Positions 52,810 to 60,568 of a stretch of 64,000 bases of DNA are shown here, piece by piece. Position numbers and translations under genes: made by a program. The stretch's first letter is position 1. Every line of letters begins with the position of its first letter. This stretch comes from Desulfarculus sp. Lineage in GTDB: Bacteria > Desulfobacterota > Desulfarculia > Desulfarculales > Desulfarculaceae. A model generated the notes under the pieces. That model saw only the letters and a program-made list of their open reading frames with translations. It was not told the origin of the DNA and made no database searches. Where the stretch lies: NCBI GenBank assembly GCA_003605055.1, contig QZKP01000075.1:1-64000 (forward strand), written 5' to 3'.

Positions 52810-53439
52810 ATGGTGCGATACAAAGGCGTCAACCACCTGGCCCTGGCCACCGGCGACATGCAGGCCACCATCCGCTTCTGGCGGGATCTGCTGGGCCTGC
52901 GCCTGGTGGTGGGGCTGGGCAAGCCGGGCTACCGCCACTACTTTTTCGAGCTGGGCCCGCACGACTTCATAGCCTTTTTCGAGTGGCCCCAGGTGGGGGC
53001 CATAGAAGAAAAGGACCACGGCGTGCCCGTGCAGGGTCCGTTCGTGTTCGACCACGTGTCCCTGGGCGTGGAGCGGCGCCAAGACCTGTGGGAGATCAAG
53101 GACCGGCTGGAGGCGGCCGGGTTCTGGGCCAGTGAGGCCATAGACCACGGCTTCATCCACTCCATCTACTCCTTTGACCCCAACGGCATCGCCATCGAGT
53201 TCTCCTGGGACGTGCCAGAGTTGGACCTGCGCCGGCAACCGGTGATGGCCGACCACCACCCCGTGGCCGCGGCCCTGGAGGGACCGGAGCCCCAGCCCGG
53301 CCGCTGGCCGCCGGTGAGCCGGCCCACGGCCCAGGAGGACCGGGCGGTCTACCCCGGCGAGGGCGGCGTGGTGCGCGACCCCAGCCGCAACCATTGGGCC
53401 GGGCCCAGCCAGGCCGAAAAAGCTGAAGGCGATTCATAG
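52810..53439 (+). CDS. VOC (glyoxalase/bleomycin-resistance/dioxygenase fold) family protein
   Basis: This 209-residue protein opens with YKGVNHLALATGDMQATIRFWRDLLGLRL, a classical vicinal-oxygen-chelate module. Metal-ligand candidates are His-9, a second histidine in FDHVSLGV and the glutamate in GIAIEFSW. The last about 60 residues are polar and not part of the fold. The gene ends two bases before a strong promoter for the following operon, so it may be separate from it. The substrate is unknown; VOC enzymes include epimerases and lyases acting on CoA esters. Confidence 0.8.
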   Translation: MVRYKGVNHLALATGDMQATIRFWRDLLGLRLVVGLGKPGYRHYFFELGPHDFIAFFEWPQVGAIEEKDHGVPVQGPFVFDHVSLGVERRQDLWEIKDRLEAAGFWASEAIDHGFIHSIYSFDPNGIAIEFSWDVPELDLRRQPVMADHHPVAAALEGPEPQPGRWPPVSRPTAQEDRAVYPGEGGVVRDPSRNHWAGPSQAEKAEGDS

Positions 53440-53440
53440 G

Positions 53441-53469
53441 TTGACACCGCTGCGGCCCAATCCTATACT
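53441..53469 (+). promoter_or_regulatory. Strong sigma-70 promoter for the second dehydratase-type operon
   Basis: TTGACA (53441-53446), 17 bases, TATACT (53464-53469): near-perfect consensus, giving a leader of about 38 bases to the start codon at 53514. Confidence 0.82.
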
Positions 53470-53513
53470 GCCGGGAATCCCGCAGAGTTAAGCCCCCCGC
53501 CCTTGAGGTGAAA

Positions 53514-54611
53514 ATGACCGCGCAACCCCTGGCCATACCCAGCCGCAGCCACTACCTGACCGCGCAGAAAGAGCGGGGCCGCAAGGTGCTGGGCGTGTTC
53601 CCGGCCCAGTACCCCCGGGAGATCCTCTGGGCCCACGACATCGCGCCCATGGAGATATGGGACCCGCCCCTGGAGCCGGGCTCGGCACCGGCCCACTTGC
53701 AGCCCTACATCTGCGCGGTGGTGCGCCAGGGCCTGGAGCTGGTGCTGCGCGGCGGGGCGGCGCGGCTGGACGGGCTGCTGGTGCCCCACACCTGCGACTC
53801 CCTGCAGAACCTGGCCTCGCTGCTCAACGACTACCTGGAGCTGCCGGTGCCGGTGCTGTTCTTCTACCACCCCAAGGAGCCCTTCCGGGATTCGGCCCGC
53901 GCCTACTACCGCCGGCAGCTCACCATACTGGACCAGAAGCTGGCCGCCCGCTTCGGCCCGCGCCGAGAGGGCGCCCTGGAGCAGGCGGTGGCCTGGGGGC
54001 AAAGGGTGGCTGAGCTGGCCGGCCGGACCTACGACCTGCGCGCCCGGGGCCAGTTGAGCGCCCCGGCCCTGGAGTTCTACCGGGTGCTCCGGGCCGGCGA
54101 GTTCCTGCACCCCGAGGACCACATCCCGCTGCTGGAGGAGTTCCTGGCCGTGCACCAGGGCCCGGCCCCGGCCGGGCCGGTGGTGCTGCTCTCGGGGGTG
54201 CTGCCCAACCCCAAGGAGCTGCTCAGCCTTCTGGACCAGCAGGGCGCCCGGGTGGGGCACGACGACTTCCTGGGCCTCAGCCGGCGGCTGCTCTTCCCGG
54301 CCAGCCAGGCCGCCGATCCCTTTGACGCCCTCTGCGAGCAGTACTTCGCCCTGCCGCCCTGCTCCACGCGGGGCTCGGCCCTGTCCCAGCGCCTGGACTG
54401 GCTGAAGGGCCTGGCCCAGGCCAGCGGCGCGCGGGGGGTGATATTTTACGTGGTGAAGTTCTGCGAGCCGGAGCTATTTGACGTGCCGCCCTTGATGGCC
54501 GGGCTCAAGGAGCAGGGCCTGGCCACCATGTCCCTGGAGGTGGAGCTTAACCAGGGGGTCAGCGGCCAGATCGCCACCCGGGTGGAGGCCTTTTTGGAGA
54601 TGCTGTCATGA
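53514..54611 (+). CDS. 2-hydroxyacyl-CoA dehydratase / benzoyl-CoA reductase-type subunit (system 2)
   Basis: This 365-residue HgdB/BcrC-like protein has KVLGVFPAQYPREILWAHDIAPMEIWDPP near the N-terminus, LLVPHTCDSLQNL (cluster cysteine) and VVKFCEPELFDVPPL near the end. It shares the fold with 40292-41422 but is clearly diverged. ATG 53514 has TGAGGTG upstream. It overlaps the next gene by ATGA, so the two subunits are made together. Whether the pair dehydrates or reduces its CoA substrate cannot be read. Confidence 0.83.
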   Translation: MTAQPLAIPSRSHYLTAQKERGRKVLGVFPAQYPREILWAHDIAPMEIWDPPLEPGSAPAHLQPYICAVVRQGLELVLRGGAARLDGLLVPHTCDSLQNLASLLNDYLELPVPVLFFYHPKEPFRDSARAYYRRQLTILDQKLAARFGPRREGALEQAVAWGQRVAELAGRTYDLRARGQLSAPALEFYRVLRAGEFLHPEDHIPLLEEFLAVHQGPAPAGPVVLLSGVLPNPKELLSLLDQQGARVGHDDFLGLSRRLLFPASQAADPFDALCEQYFALPPCSTRGSALSQRLDWLKGLAQASGARGVIFYVVKFCEPELFDVPPLMAGLKEQGLATMSLEVELNQGVSGQIATRVEAFLEMLS

Positions 54612-55930
54612 GTCTGGCCGGCAAAGCGCGCTTTCAGTTCATGAAGGATGTGGGCGCCCCGGCCCTGTTCGCCCTGAACAAGTCCGCGGCCCGCAAGAAA
54701 CGCCGCCCCCGGCCGGCCAACCCGGACTTCGGCCCGCCCCTGGCCTGCGCCGGCCGCCTCAAGGAGATCATGGCCCGGCACTACTACCTGGCCCGCTTCG
54801 CCAAGGGCGCCCGGCCCGTGGCCTGGGTCACCAGCGGGGCGCCGGTGGAGCTGCTCAGGGCCTTCGGCTACTACACCATCTACCCGGAGAACCACGGCGC
54901 CCTCTGCGGGGCCCAGAAGATGGGGCCCGAGCTGTGCCAGGCCGCCGAGGAGCAAGGCTTCAGCCCGGACCTGTGCTCCTACGCCCGGGTGGACCTGGGC
55001 CACTTCTTCAGCCGCAAGACCCCGGCCGGCCGCCTGCCCCGGCCGGACCTCTTGTTCTGCTCCAACAACATCTGCCAGACGGTGGTGTACTGGTACAAGG
55101 TGCTGGCCCACTACCTGAAGGTGCCCCTGGTGATGTTCGACACCCCCTTCCACTTCGAGGAGTTCACGGAGGCCGACCTGGACTACATGGCCCGGCAGAT
55201 ACAGGAGATGATCCCGGAGCTGGAGCGGCACTCGGGCCGTCGCTTCGACGAGGCCTATTTCCGCAGCGTCACCCAGCTCTCCCGCGACACCTCCCTGCTC
55301 TGGGGCCAGTGCCTGGCCACCATGAAGGCCCGGCCCGCGCCCATGACCATCTTCGACGCCTTCGTGCACCTGGCGCCGGTGGTCTCCCTGCGCGGCCTGC
55401 CCGTGGCCCAGGAGTACTACAAGATTCTGCTGGCGGAGCTAGAGGAGCGGGCGGCCAAGGGCGTCGGGGCGCTCAGGCAGGAGAAGAAGCGCCTGATGTG
55501 GGACAACATCGCCATTTGGTACAAGGTGCGCGACTTCTCCAACCTCTTCGCCAGCCGGGGCATGAACTTCGTGGTGGCCACCTACACCAACGCCTGGGCC
55601 GAGACCATCCAATACCTGAACCTGGACGACCCCTTTAAGTCCGTGGCCCAGACCTACGGCCTGGTGATACTGAACAACAACCTGGAGCACCGGCTCCAGC
55701 TCATGTCCCAGATGGTCAAGGACTACGCCGTGGACGGCCTGGTGCTGCACTCGGCCCGCTCCTGCAAGCCCTACTCCGTGGGCCAGTACGACCTCAAGCG
55801 GCTGATCAGCCAGCGCCTGGGCATCCCGGCGGTGGTGATCGAGGCCGACATAACCGATTACCGCATGTTCTCCGAGGAGCAGGCGGCCACCCGGCTGGAG
55901 GCCTTCTTCGAGGCCCTGGAGGCGGCCTGA
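54608..55930 (+). CDS. 2-hydroxyacyl-CoA dehydratase / benzoyl-CoA reductase-type second subunit (system 2)
   Basis: This 440-residue partner subunit has ARPVAWVTSGAPVELLRAFGYYTIYPENHGALCG (about 55-95), FCSNNICQTVVYW (cluster cysteine) and LVLHSARSCKPYSVGQYDLK in the C-terminal domain. These match the larger BcrB/HgdA-like subunits. The final VIEADITDYRMFSEEQ is a strongly conserved family ending. Activator and accessory genes follow directly. Confidence 0.85.
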   Translation: MSLAGKARFQFMKDVGAPALFALNKSAARKKRRPRPANPDFGPPLACAGRLKEIMARHYYLARFAKGARPVAWVTSGAPVELLRAFGYYTIYPENHGALCGAQKMGPELCQAAEEQGFSPDLCSYARVDLGHFFSRKTPAGRLPRPDLLFCSNNICQTVVYWYKVLAHYLKVPLVMFDTPFHFEEFTEADLDYMARQIQEMIPELERHSGRRFDEAYFRSVTQLSRDTSLLWGQCLATMKARPAPMTIFDAFVHLAPVVSLRGLPVAQEYYKILLAELEERAAKGVGALRQEKKRLMWDNIAIWYKVRDFSNLFASRGMNFVVATYTNAWAETIQYLNLDDPFKSVAQTYGLVILNNNLEHRLQLMSQMVKDYAVDGLVLHSARSCKPYSVGQYDLKRLISQRLGIPAVVIEADITDYRMFSEEQAATRLEAFFEALEAA

Positions 55931-55953
55931 GCCCGCAAGCAAAGGAGTCAGCG

Positions 55954-56490
55954 ATGCCCCTGATAAATGTAGTGCCGCCGGAGCAGGCCCAGGGCAAGGT
56001 CAAGCAGGGCTACGCCCTGTTCGAGCGCCTGGGCATGGTGCCGGCCCCCTTCCAGATGTTCAGCTCCTCGCCGGAGCTGGTGGACCTGCGCCGCCAGACC
56101 ATCACCTACTTCATGAGCCACCCCAGCCTGAGCCTGGCCCTGCTGGCCCTGATCCGCATGCTGGTGGCCGAGGAGCTGAAATACTACTACTGTATCTCTC
56201 TGAACCGCGAGATACTCAAGACCGTGGGCATCCTGGACGAGGACGCCGCGGCCAGGGTCCTGGCCGACCCGGCCAGCGCGCCTTTGGGCGACAAGGACAA
56301 GGCCATGCTCTTGTTCGTGCGCAAGGCCATCAAGACCCCGGAGGAAGTGGCGGCCGGGGACGTGGCCAAGTTGCGGGACCTGGGCTGGAGCGACCGGGAC
56401 ATCCTGGATGCCACCGCCCACGGCGCGGGCATGGTCAGCGACGGCATCCTGTTCAAGGCCTTCCAGATGGAGCAGGCTCCGGCCTGCTGA
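55954..56490 (+). CDS. Carboxymuconolactone decarboxylase/AhpD-fold protein lacking the redox cysteine pair
   Basis: This 178-residue helical protein of the CMD family has LIRMLVAEELKYYYCISLNREIL at the place of the usual CxxCxxxH active site. Only one cysteine is present, so peroxidase activity of the AhpD kind is unlikely. The start ATG 55954 follows AAAGGAG. Its function within the dehydratase operon is unknown. Confidence 0.72.
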   Translation: MPLINVVPPEQAQGKVKQGYALFERLGMVPAPFQMFSSSPELVDLRRQTITYFMSHPSLSLALLALIRMLVAEELKYYYCISLNREILKTVGILDEDAAARVLADPASAPLGDKDKAMLLFVRKAIKTPEEVAAGDVAKLRDLGWSDRDILDATAHGAGMVSDGILFKAFQMEQAPAC

Positions 56491-56502
56491 CGAGGACAGC
56501 CC

Positions 56503-57282
56503 TTGCCCTTCTACGCCGGCATAGACGTGGGCTCGCTGTCCAGCGACGCGGTGATCATAGACCAGGAAGGCCGCATGCTGGGCAGCGCCATCACCGAGAC
56601 CGGGGCCCACTCCACCCAGGCCGCCGAAAAGGCCCTGGACCTGGCCCTGGCCCAGGCCGGCCTGAGCCGCGGCGACCTGGCCTTTTCCGTGGCCACCGGC
56701 TACGGCCGGGTCTCGGTGCCCATGGCCCAAAAGACCATCACCGAGATTTCCTGCCACGGCCTGGGGGCGCACGCCATCTTCCCCAACACCCGCACGGTGA
56801 TAGACATCGGCGGCCAGGACTCCAAGGCCATCAGCCTGGACGAGAGGGGCAAGGTGGTGGATTTCGTCATGAACGACAAGTGCGCCGCCGGCACCGGCCG
56901 CTTTCTGGAGGTGATGGCCGGCAAGCTGGGGCTGACCCTGGACGACCTGGGCCGCCTGTCCCTGGCCGCCGCGGGCGAGGTGAGCATCTCCAGCGTGTGC
57001 ACTGTCTTCGCCGAGAGCGAGGTGGTCTCCCTGGTGGCCCGCAACCACCCCCGGGAGCAGATCGTCCGGGGCCTGCACCGGGCCATCGTCAACCGGGTGG
57101 CGGCCATGGTGGGCGGCCTGGGGGTCAAGGAGGCGGTGACCATGAGCGGGGGGGTGGCCAAGAACGCCGGCGTGGTGGCCCTGATGGCCGAGCGCCTGGG
57201 GATCAATATCCAGGTGCCGCCCGAGCCCCAGATCGTGGGCGCCCTGGGCGCGGCGCTCTTGGCCCGGCGGCAGGCGGGGTAG
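56503..57282 (+). CDS. Activator ATPase (BadF/BcrAD/HgdC family), system 2
   Basis: This 259-residue ASKHA ATPase starts with TTG at 56503. It has IDVGSLSSDAVI, VATGYGRVSV, DIGGQDSKAI, cluster cysteines in NDKCAAGTGRF and SSVCTVFAESE, and MSGGVAKN. It is closely related to the activator at 42873 and would energise the subunits at 53514-55930. Confidence 0.9.
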   Translation: MPFYAGIDVGSLSSDAVIIDQEGRMLGSAITETGAHSTQAAEKALDLALAQAGLSRGDLAFSVATGYGRVSVPMAQKTITEISCHGLGAHAIFPNTRTVIDIGGQDSKAISLDERGKVVDFVMNDKCAAGTGRFLEVMAGKLGLTLDDLGRLSLAAAGEVSISSVCTVFAESEVVSLVARNHPREQIVRGLHRAIVNRVAAMVGGLGVKEAVTMSGGVAKNAGVVALMAERLGINIQVPPEPQIVGALGAALLARRQAG

Positions 57283-57348
57283 GGCGGGCGCGGGGCGGAC
57301 CGTGGACCGCGGCGCGGGGCTGGATCATCAGCAAGTACGGAGCCAGGC

Positions 57349-58380
57349 ATGCAACAGCGCCGGCTGGGCAACACCGGCCTCACGGTCACCGAGGTGGGCT
57401 TCGGCGGCATCCCCCTCACCCGCCTGGGGCTGGAGGAGGGCGCGGAGTTAGTGCGCCAGGCCGTTGGCCTGGGCTTCCGGTACTTTGACACCGCCAACCT
57501 CTACGGCGACTCCGAGGTCAAGATGGGCCTGGGGCTCATGGGCCTGCGCGAGCAGGTGGCGCTGGCCACCAAGACCCGGGCCCGCGACGGCGACACCGCG
57601 GCCCGGCACCTGGAAAAGAGCCTGCAGGACCTGCGCACCGACTGGATAGACCTGTACCAACTGCACAACCTCTCCGAGGCCGGCGGCCTGGAGCGCGTGC
57701 TCGCTCCGGACGGGGCCTGGCCAATGCTGGAGCGGGCGCGAGAGCAGGGGATGATCCGGGCCCTGGGCTTCAGCTCCCACAACCCGGACCAGGCCCGGGC
57801 CGCCATCAACAGCGGCCTGTTCGCCAGCGTGCAGTTCGCCTTCAACTTCGTGGAGCACGACTCCTACCAGCGGGTGTTTTCCGCGGGCCTGGCGCGGGGC
57901 ATGGGCCTGATCGCCATGAAGCCCCTGGGCGGCGGACTGTTGCAGCGGGCCGATTTGTGCTTCCGCTTTTTGCAGGCCCACCCCGAGGTGGTGCCCATTC
58001 CGGGCATCCAGAGCCTGGCCGAGGCCCAGGAGATACGGGACCTGTACGAAAACCGCCGCCCCCTGAGCCAGCAGGACCAGCAGGACATGCGGGCCATACG
58101 CGCCGAGCTGGGCGAGCGCTTTTGCCACCGCTGCGAGTACTGCCTGCCCTGCGAGCAGGGGGTGGCCATCCCCAACGTGATGCTGTTCCAGACCCAGCAG
58201 CGCCGCTTCTCGCCGGAGATGATCAAGAACATCTCCAGCCGGGCCATGGCCACGGTGGAAAACTGCATCGAGTGCGGCCAGTGCGCGGAGCGCTGTCCCT
58301 ACGACCTGCCCATCCCCCAGATGATGCGGGAGCTTTACCAGCAGTACGAGCAGTTCCTGGCGCAGCACGGCCTGAGCTGA
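57349..58380 (+). CDS. Aldo/keto reductase with C-terminal 4Fe-4S domain
   Basis: This 343-residue protein has a TIM-barrel aldo/keto reductase part (about 1-270). Catalytic residues are visible: FDTANLYG (Asp, Tyr), ATKTR (Lys) and YQLHNLS (His). A ferredoxin-like C-terminus has CHRCEYCLPC and CIECGQCAERCPYDLP. Such fusions are common in anaerobes and may couple NAD(P)H and ferredoxin pools. It ends the operon-like run; the physiological substrate is unknown. Confidence 0.87.
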   Translation: MQQRRLGNTGLTVTEVGFGGIPLTRLGLEEGAELVRQAVGLGFRYFDTANLYGDSEVKMGLGLMGLREQVALATKTRARDGDTAARHLEKSLQDLRTDWIDLYQLHNLSEAGGLERVLAPDGAWPMLERAREQGMIRALGFSSHNPDQARAAINSGLFASVQFAFNFVEHDSYQRVFSAGLARGMGLIAMKPLGGGLLQRADLCFRFLQAHPEVVPIPGIQSLAEAQEIRDLYENRRPLSQQDQQDMRAIRAELGERFCHRCEYCLPCEQGVAIPNVMLFQTQQRRFSPEMIKNISSRAMATVENCIECGQCAERCPYDLPIPQMMRELYQQYEQFLAQHGLS

Positions 58381-58392
58381 GGCGGGCCCAAG

Positions 58393-58416
58393 AAAAAGGG
58401 GCCCGCGCGGGGCCCC
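58393..58416 (-). terminator. Intrinsic terminator for the SpoIIAA-like gene
   Basis: Stem 58398-58404 with 58410-58416; on the minus strand it is followed by five T (58397-58393). It lies between convergent genes. Confidence 0.75.
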
Positions 58417-58443
58417 TGGTCAAGTTGCCTGGTTGGTTCAGGG

Positions 58444-58806
58444 CTAGGCGACGACCCACTTCCAGGCCGCGTCCTCCTGGCCGGCCGCGAAGGTCTTGAT
58501 CTCCCCGGACATGAAGTGGCCGCCCACCTTGGCCCCCCAGTTGACCCAGCTGGGGGCGCCCACCACCGCCAGCTTGGCGCAGTCCTTGCGGTGCTTCAGG
58601 CCGAAGGCGGCGTCGTCCCAGGCCGCCTTGGCCTCCCATCCCCGGAAGTCCATGGCGAAGATGAGCATGACCTTGACCCGGCCATGCTGCTTGATGAGCG
58701 CCTCCAGGCGGGGGATGAACACCTTCTGATAATCCGCGTCCGTGAGCTTGCCGCTGGCCCGCACGGCCAGGGCCGCGCCCGCACTCTGGGTCAACACCTC
58801 CAGCAT
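58444..58806 (-). CDS. SpoIIAA-like (STAS-fold) protein
   Basis: This 120-residue single-domain protein matches the SpoIIAA-like family: SGKLTDADYQKVFIPRLEALIKQHG, then LIFAMDFRGWEAKAAWDDAAFGLKH and a C-terminal AAWKWVV. These proteins are soluble, lack the phosphorylatable serine of true anti-anti-sigma factors in many cases and are of unknown function. It is followed by its own terminator and lies downstream of the NYN/cold-shock gene. Confidence 0.8.
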   Translation of the reverse strand: MLEVLTQSAGAALAVRASGKLTDADYQKVFIPRLEALIKQHGRVKVMLIFAMDFRGWEAKAAWDDAAFGLKHRKDCAKLAVVGAPSWVNWGAKVGGHFMSGEIKTFAAGQEDAAWKWVVA

Positions 58807-58875
58807 GTCGCGCCTCCTTAGGCCTCGGTCAGCCGGCCGGCCAAGGGCGCCGCGGACGGCGGGCGGCCGCTCTGC

Positions 58876-59943
58876 CTACTCCGCCGCCTCCTCCGGCGGC
58901 CGCACCCTTTGGGCGGCGCCGGCCTTGCCTCCCTTGGGCAGGGCCTTGACCTCGAAAATCACCTCCTGGCCCTCGTCCAGGTTCTCGAAGGCCAGGCCTC
59001 CCTCCAGGTCGGTCAGGTGGAAGAAGAAGCTGACGCCGTCGTCGGTGGTGATGAAGCCGTAGCCCTTGTCCTCCTTCTTGAAGTCCACCACCCCGCCCAG
59101 GGTCTCGCCGAGGCCGGGCATGCCCTCCTGGGGCGGGTAGTCCTCGTAGTCTTCGCCCGCATCCTGTTGCTGGCCGCCGTTGCGGCGCTCGGCGTAGGCC
59201 TGGCGGCAGGCGTCGCAGTAGACCGGCTCGCCCCGGCGGGGGCGGTAGGTGGTCCAGAAGTGGCGGTCGCCCTGGTGGTCCGGCGACTGGCACTCCAGCT
59301 CCTGGGGCTCGTATCTCAGCTCCAGCTCATCCAGCAGGTCGTCCATCCAGATGACCCCGAAGTCCTTGACCCCGGCTTGGTCGTGGGGCTCGGCCAGCTC
59401 CTGAGCGCAGGAGGAGCGCACGCTGACGATGGCCACCCGCTTGCCCAGGCGGCGGGCGGTGTTCAGCATGGGGATGAAGTCCCGGTCGCCCAGCACCACC
59501 ACCGCGATGTCCATGGCCGAGGGCAGGGCGGCGTAGAACAAAAGCTGGGAGGCCAGAGCGATGTCCACGCACTTTTCCCGCGGCTGGAAGGTGTCCTCCG
59601 GGTTGCGGTCGCCGTGGCGCACCCGCCGGCCCCGGAAGTCGATGGCGAATATCTCGGTCTGGTAGTGGTAGTCCTCCTTGAGCAGCCGGTAGAATTCCTC
59701 CTGACGGGTGATGAGCTGGGCGTCCTGGGGGTCGTAGTTGGTGGGCAGGCTGGCGAAGAGATGGTTGCGCACCACGTCCACCCCCAGGGCGCCCACCCCC
59801 AGGTACTCGCCCAGCTCCCGGGCGATCACCTTGGGCAGGATCCCATAGTCCACTTTGAACTCCTGCTTGCCGCAGGACTCGGCCAGGCGGGGCAGGGTGC
59901 GGTAGAGCCAGGTGCCATCGATGAAAATCATAATCTTATACAT
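58876..59943 (-). CDS. NYN-domain (PIN-like) protein with zinc-ribbon-like segment and C-terminal cold-shock domain
   Basis: This 355-residue fusion has an N-terminal NYN/LabA-type nuclease fold (about 1-185) with acidic residues at MIFIDGTW, CVDIALASQ and VVLGDRDFIPML, the expected metal-binding places. A short cysteine-containing segment (VYCDACRQAY, about 240) may be half of a zinc ribbon. A C-terminal cold-shock domain (about 280-345) carries the RNA-binding motifs KGYGFI and FFFHL. ATG 59943 has GAGG upstream. Together this suggests an RNA-processing or RNA-decay enzyme with a built-in RNA clamp. Confidence 0.82.
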   Translation of the reverse strand: MYKIMIFIDGTWLYRTLPRLAESCGKQEFKVDYGILPKVIARELGEYLGVGALGVDVVRNHLFASLPTNYDPQDAQLITRQEEFYRLLKEDYHYQTEIFAIDFRGRRVRHGDRNPEDTFQPREKCVDIALASQLLFYAALPSAMDIAVVVLGDRDFIPMLNTARRLGKRVAIVSVRSSCAQELAEPHDQAGVKDFGVIWMDDLLDELELRYEPQELECQSPDHQGDRHFWTTYRPRRGEPVYCDACRQAYAERRNGGQQQDAGEDYEDYPPQEGMPGLGETLGGVVDFKKEDKGYGFITTDDGVSFFFHLTDLEGGLAFENLDEGQEVIFEVKALPKGGKAGAAQRVRPPEEAAE

Positions 59944-60568
59944 ATTCACCTCTCAGTTTTGAATCTTGGCCGGCCGCAGAATAGCCGGCCCATCAGCGCG
60001 GCGGGGGACAATGGCAACACCATGCTGCACAACCCTGGGCAGGCTTCGCCCCGCCGCCAGGACAGACGGCTAAAGTAAACATCATGCCCGCCTTTTAGTC
60101 AAACGATGCCGGCAGGCGCCCGAGGTCCGTCCATTTCCCCGGGCAGGGTGCAACGCACGGGAAAACCATATGGCCGGCCCCGGCCGCGGGCCAGGAAGGC
60201 AGCGCACAAAAAAACCCCGGCCGGTGCGGCCGGGGTTAAGTGAGGGAGGGATGCCCTCGGCAGTGAAGGGAGGGGTCTGCCGAATGCCATTAGTGATCTG
60301 CAAACCCCTTGCCAGGAGGGCCGGCTGGCGGCCTGTTTTTAATTTCGCCAATTAATTGAAGATCATGGCCCGTGGAGTGCGCGCCGGTTGGCCCATCCGC
60401 GGCCGGCCTTCCTACGGGCAGGTAGCCTTTGGCGGGGAAAAGTTACAATTTGGTAGGCGCCTGGCGCGGCCCAGAATGGCCAGGGGCTTAATTATCAACC
60501 GTTACCTAAGGTTATAAATATGGACTCAACCCGAGCCCCGAGGCACGGATTTTGCTGCGTTCCATGGC
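59944..60568. other. Intergenic region with a minus-strand terminator, possible small RNA
   Basis: A 625-base gap between divergent genes with no supported coding region. The only sharp feature is the minus-strand terminator at 60208-60237. It is not explained by any annotated minus-strand gene upstream of it, so a small transcript starting between about 60300 and 60540 is possible. Promoter-like AT-rich patches occur near 60340-60360 and 60485-60520, none convincing. Confidence 0.4.
60208..60237 (-). terminator. Orphan intrinsic terminator on the minus strand
   Basis: A perfect 10-base stem (60213-60222 with 60228-60237), five-base loop, followed on the minus strand by seven T (60214-60208). 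Confidence 0.8.

Noticed and set aside
60208..60360. 6S RNA, SRP RNA or tmRNA in the gap before the NifA-like gene
   Set aside because: None of the conserved cores of these RNAs could be recognised; only the terminator is supported.
60420..60520. Sigma-54 promoter before the NifA-like gene
   Set aside because: TGGCGCG and TGGCCAG occur but no TTGC-type -12 element is at the correct distance.
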